A stretch of DNA of 8,371 nt from an uncultured Caryophanales bacterium (GTDB taxonomy: Bacteria > Bacillota_I > Bacilli_A > RFN20 > CAG-826): the NCBI GenBank assembly GCA_947165725.1, contig CAMVBL010000039.1, positions 1 to 8,371 of the forward strand, given 5' to 3'. This document shows positions 1 to 6,300 of the stretch, piece by piece. The first letter of the stretch is position 1. The number at the start of each line of letters is the position of its first letter. Made by a program: the position numbers and the translations under genes. Below the pieces are notes generated by a model. That model was not told the DNA's origin. It made no database searches and saw only the letters and a program-made list of their open reading frames with translations.

Positions 1-1399
1 CTAAATATCTCTTTGTATATGGATATAAACCAGCTTCCATTAATGTGGTAATGGTATTACGTTTCACTTTAAGTGAACGAGCACTGATATCCATGATGTG
101 ATCTAATCTTCTATAGAAGTCTTCAGCGTCTGTGGATAAGTAAGCAATTCTTGGCATGTTAATGGTAACAACACCGATAGAACCTGTAGATTCACCAGAA
201 CCGAAGAAACCACCGGATTTCTTTCTTAATTCTCTTAAGTCGAGTCTTAAACGGCAGCACATACTTCTAACATCACTTGGTTCCATATCGGAGTTGATGT
301 AGTTAGAGAAGTATGGAGTACCATATTTCGCAGTCATTTCGAATAAGAGTTTATTGTTTTCTGTTTCTTCCCAGTTAAATGTACGGGTAATGGAGTATGT
401 TGGGATTGGGTATTGGAAACCACGGCCATTCGCGTCACCTTCAATCATGATTTCGATGAAGGCTTTATTGACCATTGCCATTTCTTCAACACAGTCTTTA
501 TATTTGAAATCCATTTCCTTACCACCGACTAAACAGTTGAGTTCCGCCATATCATTTGGCACAACCCAGTCTAATGTGATGTTGGTAAATGGAGCTTGAG
601 TGCCCCAACGAGATGGTGTATTAACACCATAAATGAAGGATTGGATACATTGTTTAACTTCTTTATATGTTAAGTGATCAACCTTAACAAATGGGGCTAA
701 ATATGTATCGAAAGAGGAGAAGGCTTGAGCGCCTGCCCATTCGTTTTGCATAATGCCTAAAAAGTTAACCATTTGGTTACAAAGGGTGCTTAAGTGGTTA
801 GCAGGGGAAGAAGTGATCTTGCCTGGCACACCGCCTAAACCTTCTTGAATTAATTGTTTTAATGACCAACCAGCACAGTAACCGGTGAGCATGGATAAGT
901 CGTGGATGTGAATATCGGCGTTTCTATGAGCGTTAGCGATTTCATCATCATAGACTTCACTTAACCAATAATTCGCTGTGACAGCGCCGCTGTTGCTTAA
1001 AATAAGACCACCGACAGAATATGTGACGGTACTATTTTCCTTCACGCGCCAGTCATTAATCTTTAAATAATTATCAACAACGTTTTTATAGTTAAGGTTT
1101 GTTTCTTTAATGTCACGTAAGTTTTGGTGTTGCTTACGATAGATCATATAGGAACGCGCAACATCCACATAACCCGCTTGAATTAAAACGATTTCAACGG
1201 AGTCTTGGACGTCTTCAATACCAATGGTGTCATTAACAACTTTGCGGTTGAAATCACTGGTCACACGTAACGCAAGCATTTCGATAATGTCGTGATTATA
1301 GAATTTGTGTTCGGCCATGAAAGCTTTTTCAATGGCGTTTTCAATCTTGGTAATATCAAATTCTTCAATATTGCCATCTCTTTTCTTGATTCTTAACAT
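1..1399 (-). CDS. nrdD: Anaerobic (class III) ribonucleoside-triphosphate reductase, N-terminal 466 residues, cut by window edge
   Basis: Reduces ribonucleoside triphosphates to deoxyribonucleotides without oxygen, using a glycyl radical installed by the activase NrdG. The minus strand reads without a stop from ATG at 1399 to the window edge. Residues 1 to about 95 look like an ATP-cone regulatory domain (start MLRIKKRDGNIEEFDITKIE). The catalytic barrel follows, with H-I-H-D-L-S, then C175 in G-Y-C-A-G-W, the motif YPIPTYSITR, and a C381-C382 pair in M-C-C-R-L. C175 and one of C381/C382 fit the two active-site cysteines of the formate-using E. coli/T4 type. The C-terminal zinc site and glycyl-radical motif lie outside, so activity cannot be judged. 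The start is supported by TAAGGAG at 1408-1414, 8 nt upstream. The family is usually about 600-800 residues, so roughly a third is missing. It lies downstream of tetR on the same strand but is separated from it by a terminator, so it is probably transcribed independently. The family call is firm. Confidence 0.96.
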   Translation of the reverse strand, partial: MLRIKKRDGNIEEFDITKIENAIEKAFMAEHKFYNHDIIEMLALRVTSDFNRKVVNDTIGIEDVQDSVEIVLIQAGYVDVARSYMIYRKQHQNLRDIKETNLNYKNVVDNYLKINDWRVKENSTVTYSVGGLILSNSGAVTANYWLSEVYDDEIANAHRNADIHIHDLSMLTGYCAGWSLKQLIQEGLGGVPGKITSSPANHLSTLCNQMVNFLGIMQNEWAGAQAFSSFDTYLAPFVKVDHLTYKEVKQCIQSFIYGVNTPSRWGTQAPFTNITLDWVVPNDMAELNCLVGGKEMDFKYKDCVEEMAMVNKAFIEIMIEGDANGRGFQYPIPTYSITRTFNWEETENNKLLFEMTAKYGTPYFSNYINSDMEPSDVRSMCCRLRLDLRELRKKSGGFFGSGESTGSIGVVTINMPRIAYLSTDAEDFYRRLDHIMDISARSLKVKRNTITTLMEAGLYPYTKRYL

Positions 1400-1549
1400 A
1401 AAAGTTTCTCCTTATTTTTCCGAAGTGTATCTAAAAGTAGTTCCTCTGCTACTTTTTCTTTTATCATTAGCTATTTTTAAGTGGTGACACACTTTTATAG
1501 CGGTGCATTAATATTATTAATATTCTAGGGGAAAATAAAGTAAAAAAAA
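1400..1549 (-). promoter_or_regulatory. nrdD upstream/leader region with a hairpin
   Basis: This 150-nt stretch between the terminator and nrdD carries no convincing gene. Read on the minus strand it contains an AATATT-ATT-AATATT inverted repeat (1510-1524), several AT-rich possible -10 sequences (for example TATAAA, 1494-1499) with no good -35 partner, an AAGTG-6-CACTT inverted repeat (1479-1494), and an 8-bp hairpin AAAAGTAG/CTACTTTT with an 8-nt loop (1433-1456) about 20 nt before the Shine-Dalgarno site. No canonical NrdR box (ACAC...GTGT, 16 bp) was found. The promoter is presumed to be here, but I cannot place it. Confidence 0.4.
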
Positions 1550-1585
1550 CACAAATTTAGACACTGTCTAGTTTTGTGATTTTTT
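1542..1585 (-). terminator. Bidirectional Rho-independent terminator after tetR
   Basis: Two 14-nt arms (1550-1563 and 1565-1578) pair at 12 of 14 positions around one central base. They form an AT-rich stem that closes on a triloop. On the minus strand the stem is followed directly by eight T (1549-1542), which ends tetR transcription about 40-70 nt after its stop. On the plus strand it is followed by six T (1580-1585), so it could also work the other way. The pairing and T tracts are visible; termination is inferred. Near-perfect symmetry also makes it a formal operator candidate, but the flanking A/T tracts favour a terminator. Confidence 0.78.
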
Positions 1586-1619
1586 GTCTTTGATTTATGT
1601 TTTTAATAGTGTATATAGA

Positions 1620-2177
1620 CTACTTCTTTTCCTTATTATTATGCTCAACATTAAGGGTGGAGAAGATGCTATAAGCCATCTTGGCCATTTCTTGTGGTGG
1701 AAGATCTAATCCTAATTCAAACCAGAGCAATAAGATATTAGCGATACCACCCGCTAAGAAGGCGGCAATAATACGATTGTTAATCATATTACTTTCAGTG
1801 GTTAATGAAACGTGACTAGCGATATAAGAACCATAGTCAGTGAACTTCTCCACTAATAAGTTTTCTTTTCTCGCTCTTTTTAAGATGGTAACTTGACGAG
1901 CGTATTTCTTCATATAGTAGAAGACTTCTAATAAGAAGGAATAGATGTCATCAATGTGCTTTTCGTTAATGATTTGGAAGAATTCTTCAAATCTTTCGTC
2001 ACAGTAGTTAATAAAGATATCTTCTTTGTTATTGAAGTAACGATAGAAGGACATTCTAGAGACACGTGCTTTTGCACAAATATCTGTGACGCTGATGGAT
2101 TCGTAATCGAATTTGGACATTAAATAATATAAAGAAATAGTGATGTAATCTTTAGTGCTGTGTTTTTTCGGCATCAT
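1620..2177 (-). CDS. TetR/AcrR-family transcriptional regulator
   Basis: A 185-residue DNA-binding regulator, a normal length for the family. The helix-turn-helix lies at about residues 28-48 (SISVTDICAKARVSRMSFYRYF), followed by N-N-K-E-D-I-F, the standard end of the TetR N-terminal domain. The C-terminal half is helical. Its segment F-L-A-G-G-I-A-N-I-L-L-L-W-F-E-L-G (about 140-156) resembles the DhaS-like TetR C-terminal domain, so a small-molecule ligand is likely but unknown. The ATG at 2177 is chosen over the adjacent ATG at 2174 because AAAGGAG (2188-2194) sits 10 nt upstream of the former. It is divergent from the membrane-protein pair starting at 2317 and has its own terminator before nrdD. 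Local TetR regulators usually control the divergent genes and themselves, and operator-like repeats lie in the shared 139-bp gap. The target assignment is inference; the family call is firm. Confidence 0.93.
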   Translation of the reverse strand: MMPKKHSTKDYITISLYYLMSKFDYESISVTDICAKARVSRMSFYRYFNNKEDIFINYCDERFEEFFQIINEKHIDDIYSFLLEVFYYMKKYARQVTILKRARKENLLVEKFTDYGSYIASHVSLTTESNMINNRIIAAFLAGGIANILLLWFELGLDLPPQEMAKMAYSIFSTLNVEHNNKEKK

Positions 2178-2213
2178 ATATATATGGCTCCTTTGTCCGC
2201 GACAAGTTTAACA

Positions 2214-2228
2214 TGTAAAAAAGTTACA
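2214..2228. promoter_or_regulatory. Operator-like inverted repeat 1 in the tetR divergent gap
   Basis: TGTAA and TTACA flank a 5-nt spacer, giving a 15-bp perfect-arm inverted repeat between the two divergent genes, within the probable tetR leader. It resembles the sites at 2249-2263 and 3344-3361 in its TGTA/TACA half-sites, but its spacing is one base longer. It is a candidate TetR operator; binding is inferred. Confidence 0.35.
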
Positions 2229-2248
2229 ATCAATATATTCGTGTCACT

Positions 2249-2263
2249 TTTGTAATATTTTAC
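2249..2263. promoter_or_regulatory. Operator-like inverted repeat 2 in the tetR divergent gap
   Basis: The sequence TTTGTAATATTTTAC has GTAA/TTAC arms around 4 nt and lies 37 bp from repeat 1. It matches 12 of the first 15 positions of the perfect 18-bp inverted repeat at the ABC-transporter promoter (3344-3361), sharing TTTGTA-N6-TAC. This recurrence is the best sequence hint that one regulator, plausibly the adjacent TetR, acts at both places. Confidence 0.4.
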
Positions 2264-2270
2264 TGTTTTT

Positions 2271-2298
2271 ATCTTATAAAGTTGCGATAATATGACAA
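2271..2298 (-). promoter_or_regulatory. Candidate tetR promoter
   Basis: On the minus strand, TTGTCA (2298-2293) and TAAGAT (2276-2271) are separated by 16 nt. Transcription would begin near 2264, leaving a leader of about 87 nt before the tetR start. The start point would fall inside the inverted repeat at 2249-2263, which would suit autorepression. It overlaps the divergent candidate promoter at 2282-2310, so the two could compete for RNA polymerase. Other weak combinations exist in this AT-rich gap. Confidence 0.35.
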
Positions 2299-2310
2299 AA
2301 TCTATACAAT
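2282..2310 (+). promoter_or_regulatory. Candidate promoter of the small membrane-protein pair, apparently leaderless
   Basis: TTGCGA (2282-2287) and TACAAT (2305-2310) are spaced by 17 nt. Counting from the -10, transcription would start at about 2317, which is the A of the ATG. No Shine-Dalgarno sequence precedes that ATG. Together these suggest a leaderless transcript, or else a later true start. The promoter match is moderate. Confidence 0.45.
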
Positions 2311-2316
2311 TAAGCT

Positions 2317-2781
2317 ATGGAAAAATGTCAAAGAAAAGTTAATTCATATTCTGTTACCCGTTCAGTATATTTAATGGGTTTATTCGATTGGAAATTAGTG
2401 AGTGAAGAAAAACATGAGAACGCTCCAAGCATTCTGACTTTTGAGCGTGATGAGAATACTCCTTACTATAAAGAAATGGTGGAGATCGAAAAAGAGACTT
2501 CCCCAAAGCTCATTCCTTTCTATGTCTTAGTGATACCTGTTTCTATCGCCTTTATTGTGATGACAGTCTATCTCATCCTTACACTCGCGTTAAAAGATAA
2601 CTTCAACGCCAAAGGAAATCTCTTCTTCTTTTTAATTCCCGCAATGGTGCTATTACTTACTGACACATTACTTTTTTACTTCCGCAGCAAACAATTAATG
2701 AAATATCTTCAAAATGAAGATAAAATAGTAAAAGAAGCTGAAGAAAAAATCAAAGCATTAAGAGAAAAATATGGAAAGTAA
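2317..2781 (+). CDS. Small two-span membrane protein, paralogue of the next gene
   Basis: I do not recognise a named family. The 154-residue product has a soluble N-terminus of about 64 residues carrying L-T-F-E-R-D (residues 42-47), two hydrophobic segments (about 66-92 and 101-121), and a charged, probably helical C-terminus (L-Q-N-E-D-K...K-A-L-R-E-K). Both ends are predicted cytoplasmic. The N-terminal half and topology match the next gene's product: T-R-S...LV-E-E...LTFERD here against T-I-S...LV-Q-E-E...LTFERD there. An in-frame stop (2311-2313) lies just before the ATG, so the only ATG starts are 2317 and 2374. The similarity to the paralogue reaches upstream of M20, which favours 2317 even though no Shine-Dalgarno site is visible. 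It diverges from tetR and overlaps the next gene by 11 nt, so the two are co-translated. A regulator- or transporter-associated membrane role is only a guess. Confidence 0.75.
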   Translation: MEKCQRKVNSYSVTRSVYLMGLFDWKLVSEEKHENAPSILTFERDENTPYYKEMVEIEKETSPKLIPFYVLVIPVSIAFIVMTVYLILTLALKDNFNAKGNLFFFLIPAMVLLLTDTLLFYFRSKQLMKYLQNEDKIVKEAEEKIKALREKYGK

Positions 2782-3274
2782 AACCGTCAAAGTCAAAGCT
2801 AAGAAAGTTGAAGAAACAATCAGTTTTCATAATGCTTTTGGCTATGAACTAGTGGGGCAAGAAGAAGATGGTAACATTGTTCTTCTAACGTTTGAAAGAG
2901 ATAAAGAAAGATTCGAAGGTAATTCCTATCACACGATAAGAAGTACCGAAAGTCTATATGCTCGTATCTCTCGCCCATTCCCACTTGCGGGTATCATTAT
3001 GTTTGCAGTCGCAAGTGTCTGCTTGGCTCTCTTCTTCATCTTACAAAAAACCTTCCCATTTTATATTGTTTTCCTCTTTGCTAGTTTAACCTGCTATGGC
3101 GTTTCTATTCAGTTATTAATTATCTTCTTAGTAATCTTCATTAAGAGACGCTCTCTTTTAAAAAGAGTGGTGAAGAATGTCGCCATTGAAGCGGGCACTA
3201 ATAAAGAATACCCATTACAAAACAACATCAAAAAAGAAACAGATAAAACCTGGCTCATTGCGAACAATCTTTAA
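2771..3274 (+). CDS. Small two-span membrane protein, paralogue of the preceding gene
   Basis: A 167-residue protein of unknown function. The N-terminus is lysine-rich (MESKTVKVKAKKVEE) and is followed by F-G-Y-E-L-V-G-Q-E-E-D-G and L-L-T-F-E-R-D (about 38-44), the same motif as in the preceding product. Two hydrophobic stretches follow (about 71-96 and 97-124), then K-R-R and a basic tail of about 40 residues; the charge pattern puts both termini inside the cell. The start overlaps the end of the upstream gene by 11 nt (ATGGAAAGTAA), which indicates translational coupling. The site AAGAGAA, 6 nt before the ATG, is a weak ribosome site. The tandem arrangement, shared fold and shared motif point to an old gene duplication, since identity outside the motif is low. 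The stop codon lies inside a perfect 19-bp palindrome. Confidence 0.82.
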   Translation: MESKTVKVKAKKVEETISFHNAFGYELVGQEEDGNIVLLTFERDKERFEGNSYHTIRSTESLYARISRPFPLAGIIMFAVASVCLALFFILQKTFPFYIVFLFASLTCYGVSIQLLIIFLVIFIKRRSLLKRVVKNVAIEAGTNKEYPLQNNIKKETDKTWLIANNL

Positions 3275-3284
3275 TTTAAAGATT
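3266..3284. repeat. Perfect 19-bp palindrome over the stop codon of the second membrane-protein gene
   Basis: AATCTTTAATTTAAAGATT has 9-bp perfect arms around one central base and contains the TAA stop (3272-3274). No T tract follows on either strand, so it is not a standard terminator. It could fold at the RNA 3' end as an all-but-AT stem, or bind a dimeric protein; neither is shown. Confidence 0.6.
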
Positions 3285-3312
3285 AAACAGCGACTAAAAA
3301 TATTTAAAATAT

Positions 3313-3340
3313 AAAGTGCTTGTTTATTGACATGCACTTT
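3313..3340 (+). terminator. Interrupted palindrome: probable terminator overlapping the next promoter
   Basis: AAAGTGC (3313-3319) and GCACTTT (3334-3340) pair perfectly. Inside them TGT/ACA pairs after one T-T mismatch, leaving a 6-nt loop. The right arm runs into TTTTATTTTG, so as RNA this would be a terminator-like hairpin for the membrane-protein pair. The right side also contains the TTGACA box of the transporter promoter, so an alternative reading is an operator. The pairing is certain; the role is inferred. Confidence 0.5.
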
Positions 3341-3356
3341 TATTTTGTATTAATAT
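3327..3356 (+). promoter_or_regulatory. Candidate promoter of the ABC-rimO operon
   Basis: A consensus TTGACA (3327-3332) is followed after 18 nt by TAATAT (3351-3356), a fair -10. The predicted start near 3363 gives a leader of under 20 nt ending in AGGAGA. The -35 lies inside one palindrome (3313-3340) and the -10 inside another (3344-3361), so the promoter looks built for control. Confidence 0.5.
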
Positions 3357-3361
3357 ACAAA
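3344..3361. promoter_or_regulatory. Perfect 18-bp inverted repeat over the -10: candidate operator of the ABC operon
   Basis: TTTGTATTAATATACAAA has perfect 7-bp arms and a 4-nt centre. It covers the likely -10 and sits 6 nt before the Shine-Dalgarno sequence, where a bound repressor would block initiation. Its left 15 bases match 2249-2263 at 12 positions. This size and symmetry suit a TetR-type dimer, and the nearest such regulator is encoded at 1620-2177. Confidence 0.5.
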
Positions 3362-3367
3362 CATATT

Positions 3368-3373
3368 AGGAGA
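3368..3373 (+). promoter_or_regulatory. Ribosome binding site that fixes the ABC-transporter start
   Basis: AGGAGA lies 7 nt before ATG at 3380. The upstream in-frame ATG at 3320 has no such site, falls within the palindrome and promoter, and would add 20 residues before the M-L-K-L-V-N-I-K-K-N-Y start typical of these ATPases. Confidence 0.9.
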
Positions 3374-3379
3374 ATCACC

Positions 3380-6300
3380 ATGCTTAAACTCGTTAACATC
3401 AAAAAGAATTATGAAATGAAAAACCAGGAGCCAGTTAAGGCCCTACGAGGAGTTTCAGTTAATTTCCGACGTAATGAGTTTGTGGCAGTTCTTGGCCCTT
3501 CTGGATGTGGTAAAACAACCTTTTTAAATATTATCGGTGGTCTTGATCGTTATAGTGAAGGTGATTTAATCATTAAAGGCAAGTCCACTAAAAACTATTC
3601 TGATTATGATTGGGATACATATCGTAGCCACTCTATTGGTTTCGTCTTCCAAGCATATAACTTAATCGGTCACCAAAGCATTTCTAAAAACGTTGAACTT
3701 GCTTTAACTATCGCTGGTGTTGATAAAAAGGAAAGAAAAGAAAGAGCATACCAAGCTTTAGCCAAAGTTGGCTTAAAGGGTATGGAAAAGAAGAAACCAA
3801 ACCAACTCTCGGGTGGCCAAATGCAAAGAGTGGCTATTGCTAGAGCGTTAGTTAATAATCCTGAAATCTTATTAGCCGATGAACCTACTGGCGCTCTTGA
3901 TAGTGAAACTAGTGTCCAAATCATGGACTTACTTAAAGAAGTAGCCCAAGACCGTTTAGTTGTCATGGTTACCCATAACCCAGATTTAGCGGTCAAATAC
4001 GCCACACGTATCGTTAACATGTTTGATGGTGTAATCACTGGTGATAGCAACCCATTTGATGGTAATGAACTTCCTGAAGTTTCATATCGCTGTCCAAAAT
4101 GTGGCGAAATCATCAATGAAAAAGTTGCAAGATGTCCAAAATGTGGTGTTCTTGCTTCTTACCCAGATGGCGATATTAATAAAGGTAAAAAGAAGAATAG
4201 TTCAATGTCCTTCTTTACCGCGACCGCTTTAAGTGTCGCTAACTTATTTAGTAAATCAAAAAGAACAATACTTGTCGCTATTGCGGGTAGTATTGGTATC
4301 TTTGGTGTTTCAACTGTTTTAGCGGCCTCTACTGGTGTTCGCCGTTATATCGATAACATGCAAGATGATATGTTATCTTCTTACCCATTATCAATCGCGG
4401 AAGAATCCGTGGATATGTCATCTTTAATGACTGGCTTATATCAAGATCCAGATAGTAAGATTGCGACTTTCGATCCAACTACTGAAGTTGGTCTTAACTC
4501 TATGATTGACTACTTAATGGATAGATATAGTGATTTCACATCCGTTAAGACAAATACTATTGATGAAAATCTTGTCCAATTCGTCAAAGATATCCCATCT
4601 AACTATGTCAGTGCGACATCATTTAGTTATGGCATTGACCCAACGAATAATATCTTCTGTGAATGGAAACCAAACGATAACGCTGAAACAATGAAAATCT
4701 CATTAAACGGCTTAACTCAACGTTATATCGCTGAGCTTAAAACTGTTGAAGGCTTCTCAGCCTACGCTAGTTATGTTGACTTATTCACTGACTTTATGAA
4801 ATTAATGCCAGGTGATCAAGATTATATCTTAAGTCAATATGATTTATTAGGCGATTCCCACTTCCCACAAAATGAAAATGAAATCATGTTAGTGGTGGAA
4901 GGTGATACTACCTTAACTGACTTAGTCTTCGCTCAACTTGGTTATTATCAAGAAGAAGAAGTCATGAACATCGCTAAAAAAGCGATTAAAAAATATGATG
5001 AAAATAATACCGAGACTGATGCGGAATTAGACGCTAAATATCCATATAAGACATCATTCTCATATGAGACATTATTAGGCCAAAAATTCACATATTATCC
5101 ACATGATACTATCTATCATTACGATGATATCCCAGTTAGACCATATAAAAACTACAACATCGTTTTAAGAAATTCCACGAACGATGAATTCTATTCATTC
5201 CAATATAGTAGCAATACTTCTTCCACTTTGGTTAAAGGTATCCTTTATACTGGTTCACACATTAACTTAAGCCCATTCAATTCTGAAACTCTTTATGCGG
5301 TGAAGATGAAACCAAGTTTTGATCCATCCGCTTTGATTAATAGTCAAGAAAATGTGACTTTTGAAGATTTACTTGCAGACCCTGAATCAGAAGACCCATT
5401 AGAAAGAGATCCCGCCAGTGGCAAATTCTTAACATTTGACGCTGAAGTAGCGAGAGGCTTAATGACTGGTAATGCTTCTCCTGACCTTTATACAAAGATT
5501 AACTATATTCAAATTGAAGGTGGCGATAGCACTGGTGCTACCGTTAACTCTTTAGTGGGTGAAATCATGGGCTTACCCGCCAAACAATTCATCAGCGCTA
5601 AAGAAATCAAAGATGAAATGGAAACCGTTACCGGTTACCAATATAGTGCGACTGTCGAAGATTCTTGGACTGGCGGTACTGAACTTAAAATCGCTGGTAT
5701 TTTAAGACCAAAGAAAGGTGTCTCATTTGGTTGCCTTAGTCGTGGTGTTTATTACACTGATGCTTTCCAAGAAAAATATATGAACGATGCCTTCAATAGC
5801 AAAATCATTCGTGATGAAGCGCGTGGCTTTGCTAGTTTCATTGATCAAGGTAGACACAATGCTGATTTATATAATGCCTATGTAACATTTAAATTCACCG
5901 ATTGGACTGATCCAGATAATCCAAATTATGATGCATTTGGTTATGCCTCATGTTTAAATGGTGACTTAAATTCATCATTTGGTTCATTATTATCAAGTAT
6001 TACCGGCACTAACTACGCTAGCGAAAACGCTACTCACTTCCGTTCATTATGCGGTCTTAAAATCGTGGAAACTGCAGATGAAAACAATGTCATCATCGCT
6101 AGAGAATATAAGAAACTTCCAGAGAATATGTCTATCTATCCGGTGAACTTTGAAACAAAGAACCAAGTCAATAAATATCTCGATAAGTGGAATAGTGACG
6201 AAACCATTGTTTTATCTAATGGTGTCACACTCAAAGCTAGCGATAGAGATGAATTAACCTATACTGATACAATTTCTATCATCATTAATGTCATCGACAC

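Noticed and set aside
354..1487. Plus-strand open frames at 354-599 and 1305-1487
   Set aside because: They are antisense to nrdD and its leader, have no ribosome sites, and their composition follows the nrdD codons on the other strand.
1400..1585. NrdR boxes upstream of nrdD
   Set aside because: Segments starting with ACAC or containing GTGT were examined, but none has the 16-bp ACAC-N8-GTGT symmetry.
1470..2251. GTGACAC/GTGTCAC heptamer shared by the nrdD leader (around 1483-1489) and the tetR gap (2241-2247) as a common operator
   Set aside because: A single 7-bp match between two short AT-rich regions is expected by chance often enough, and the flanking bases do not align.
2325..2342. 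Five-codon open frame (M-S-K-K-S) overlapping the start of the first membrane-protein gene
   Set aside because: It is too short to support, has no ribosome site and can arise by chance in A-rich sequence.
3320..3379. Upstream ATG at 3320 as the start of the ABC transporter
   Set aside because: It lacks a ribosome site, lies within the palindrome and promoter, and adds 20 residues not expected in this ATPase family; AGGAGA at 3368-3373 clearly serves the ATG at 3380.
3670..4232. Open frames inside the ATPase part of the transporter (minus 3670-4116, plus 4041-4232)
   Set aside because: They overlap strongly conserved ATPase and zinc-ribbon coding sequence and have no independent start signals.
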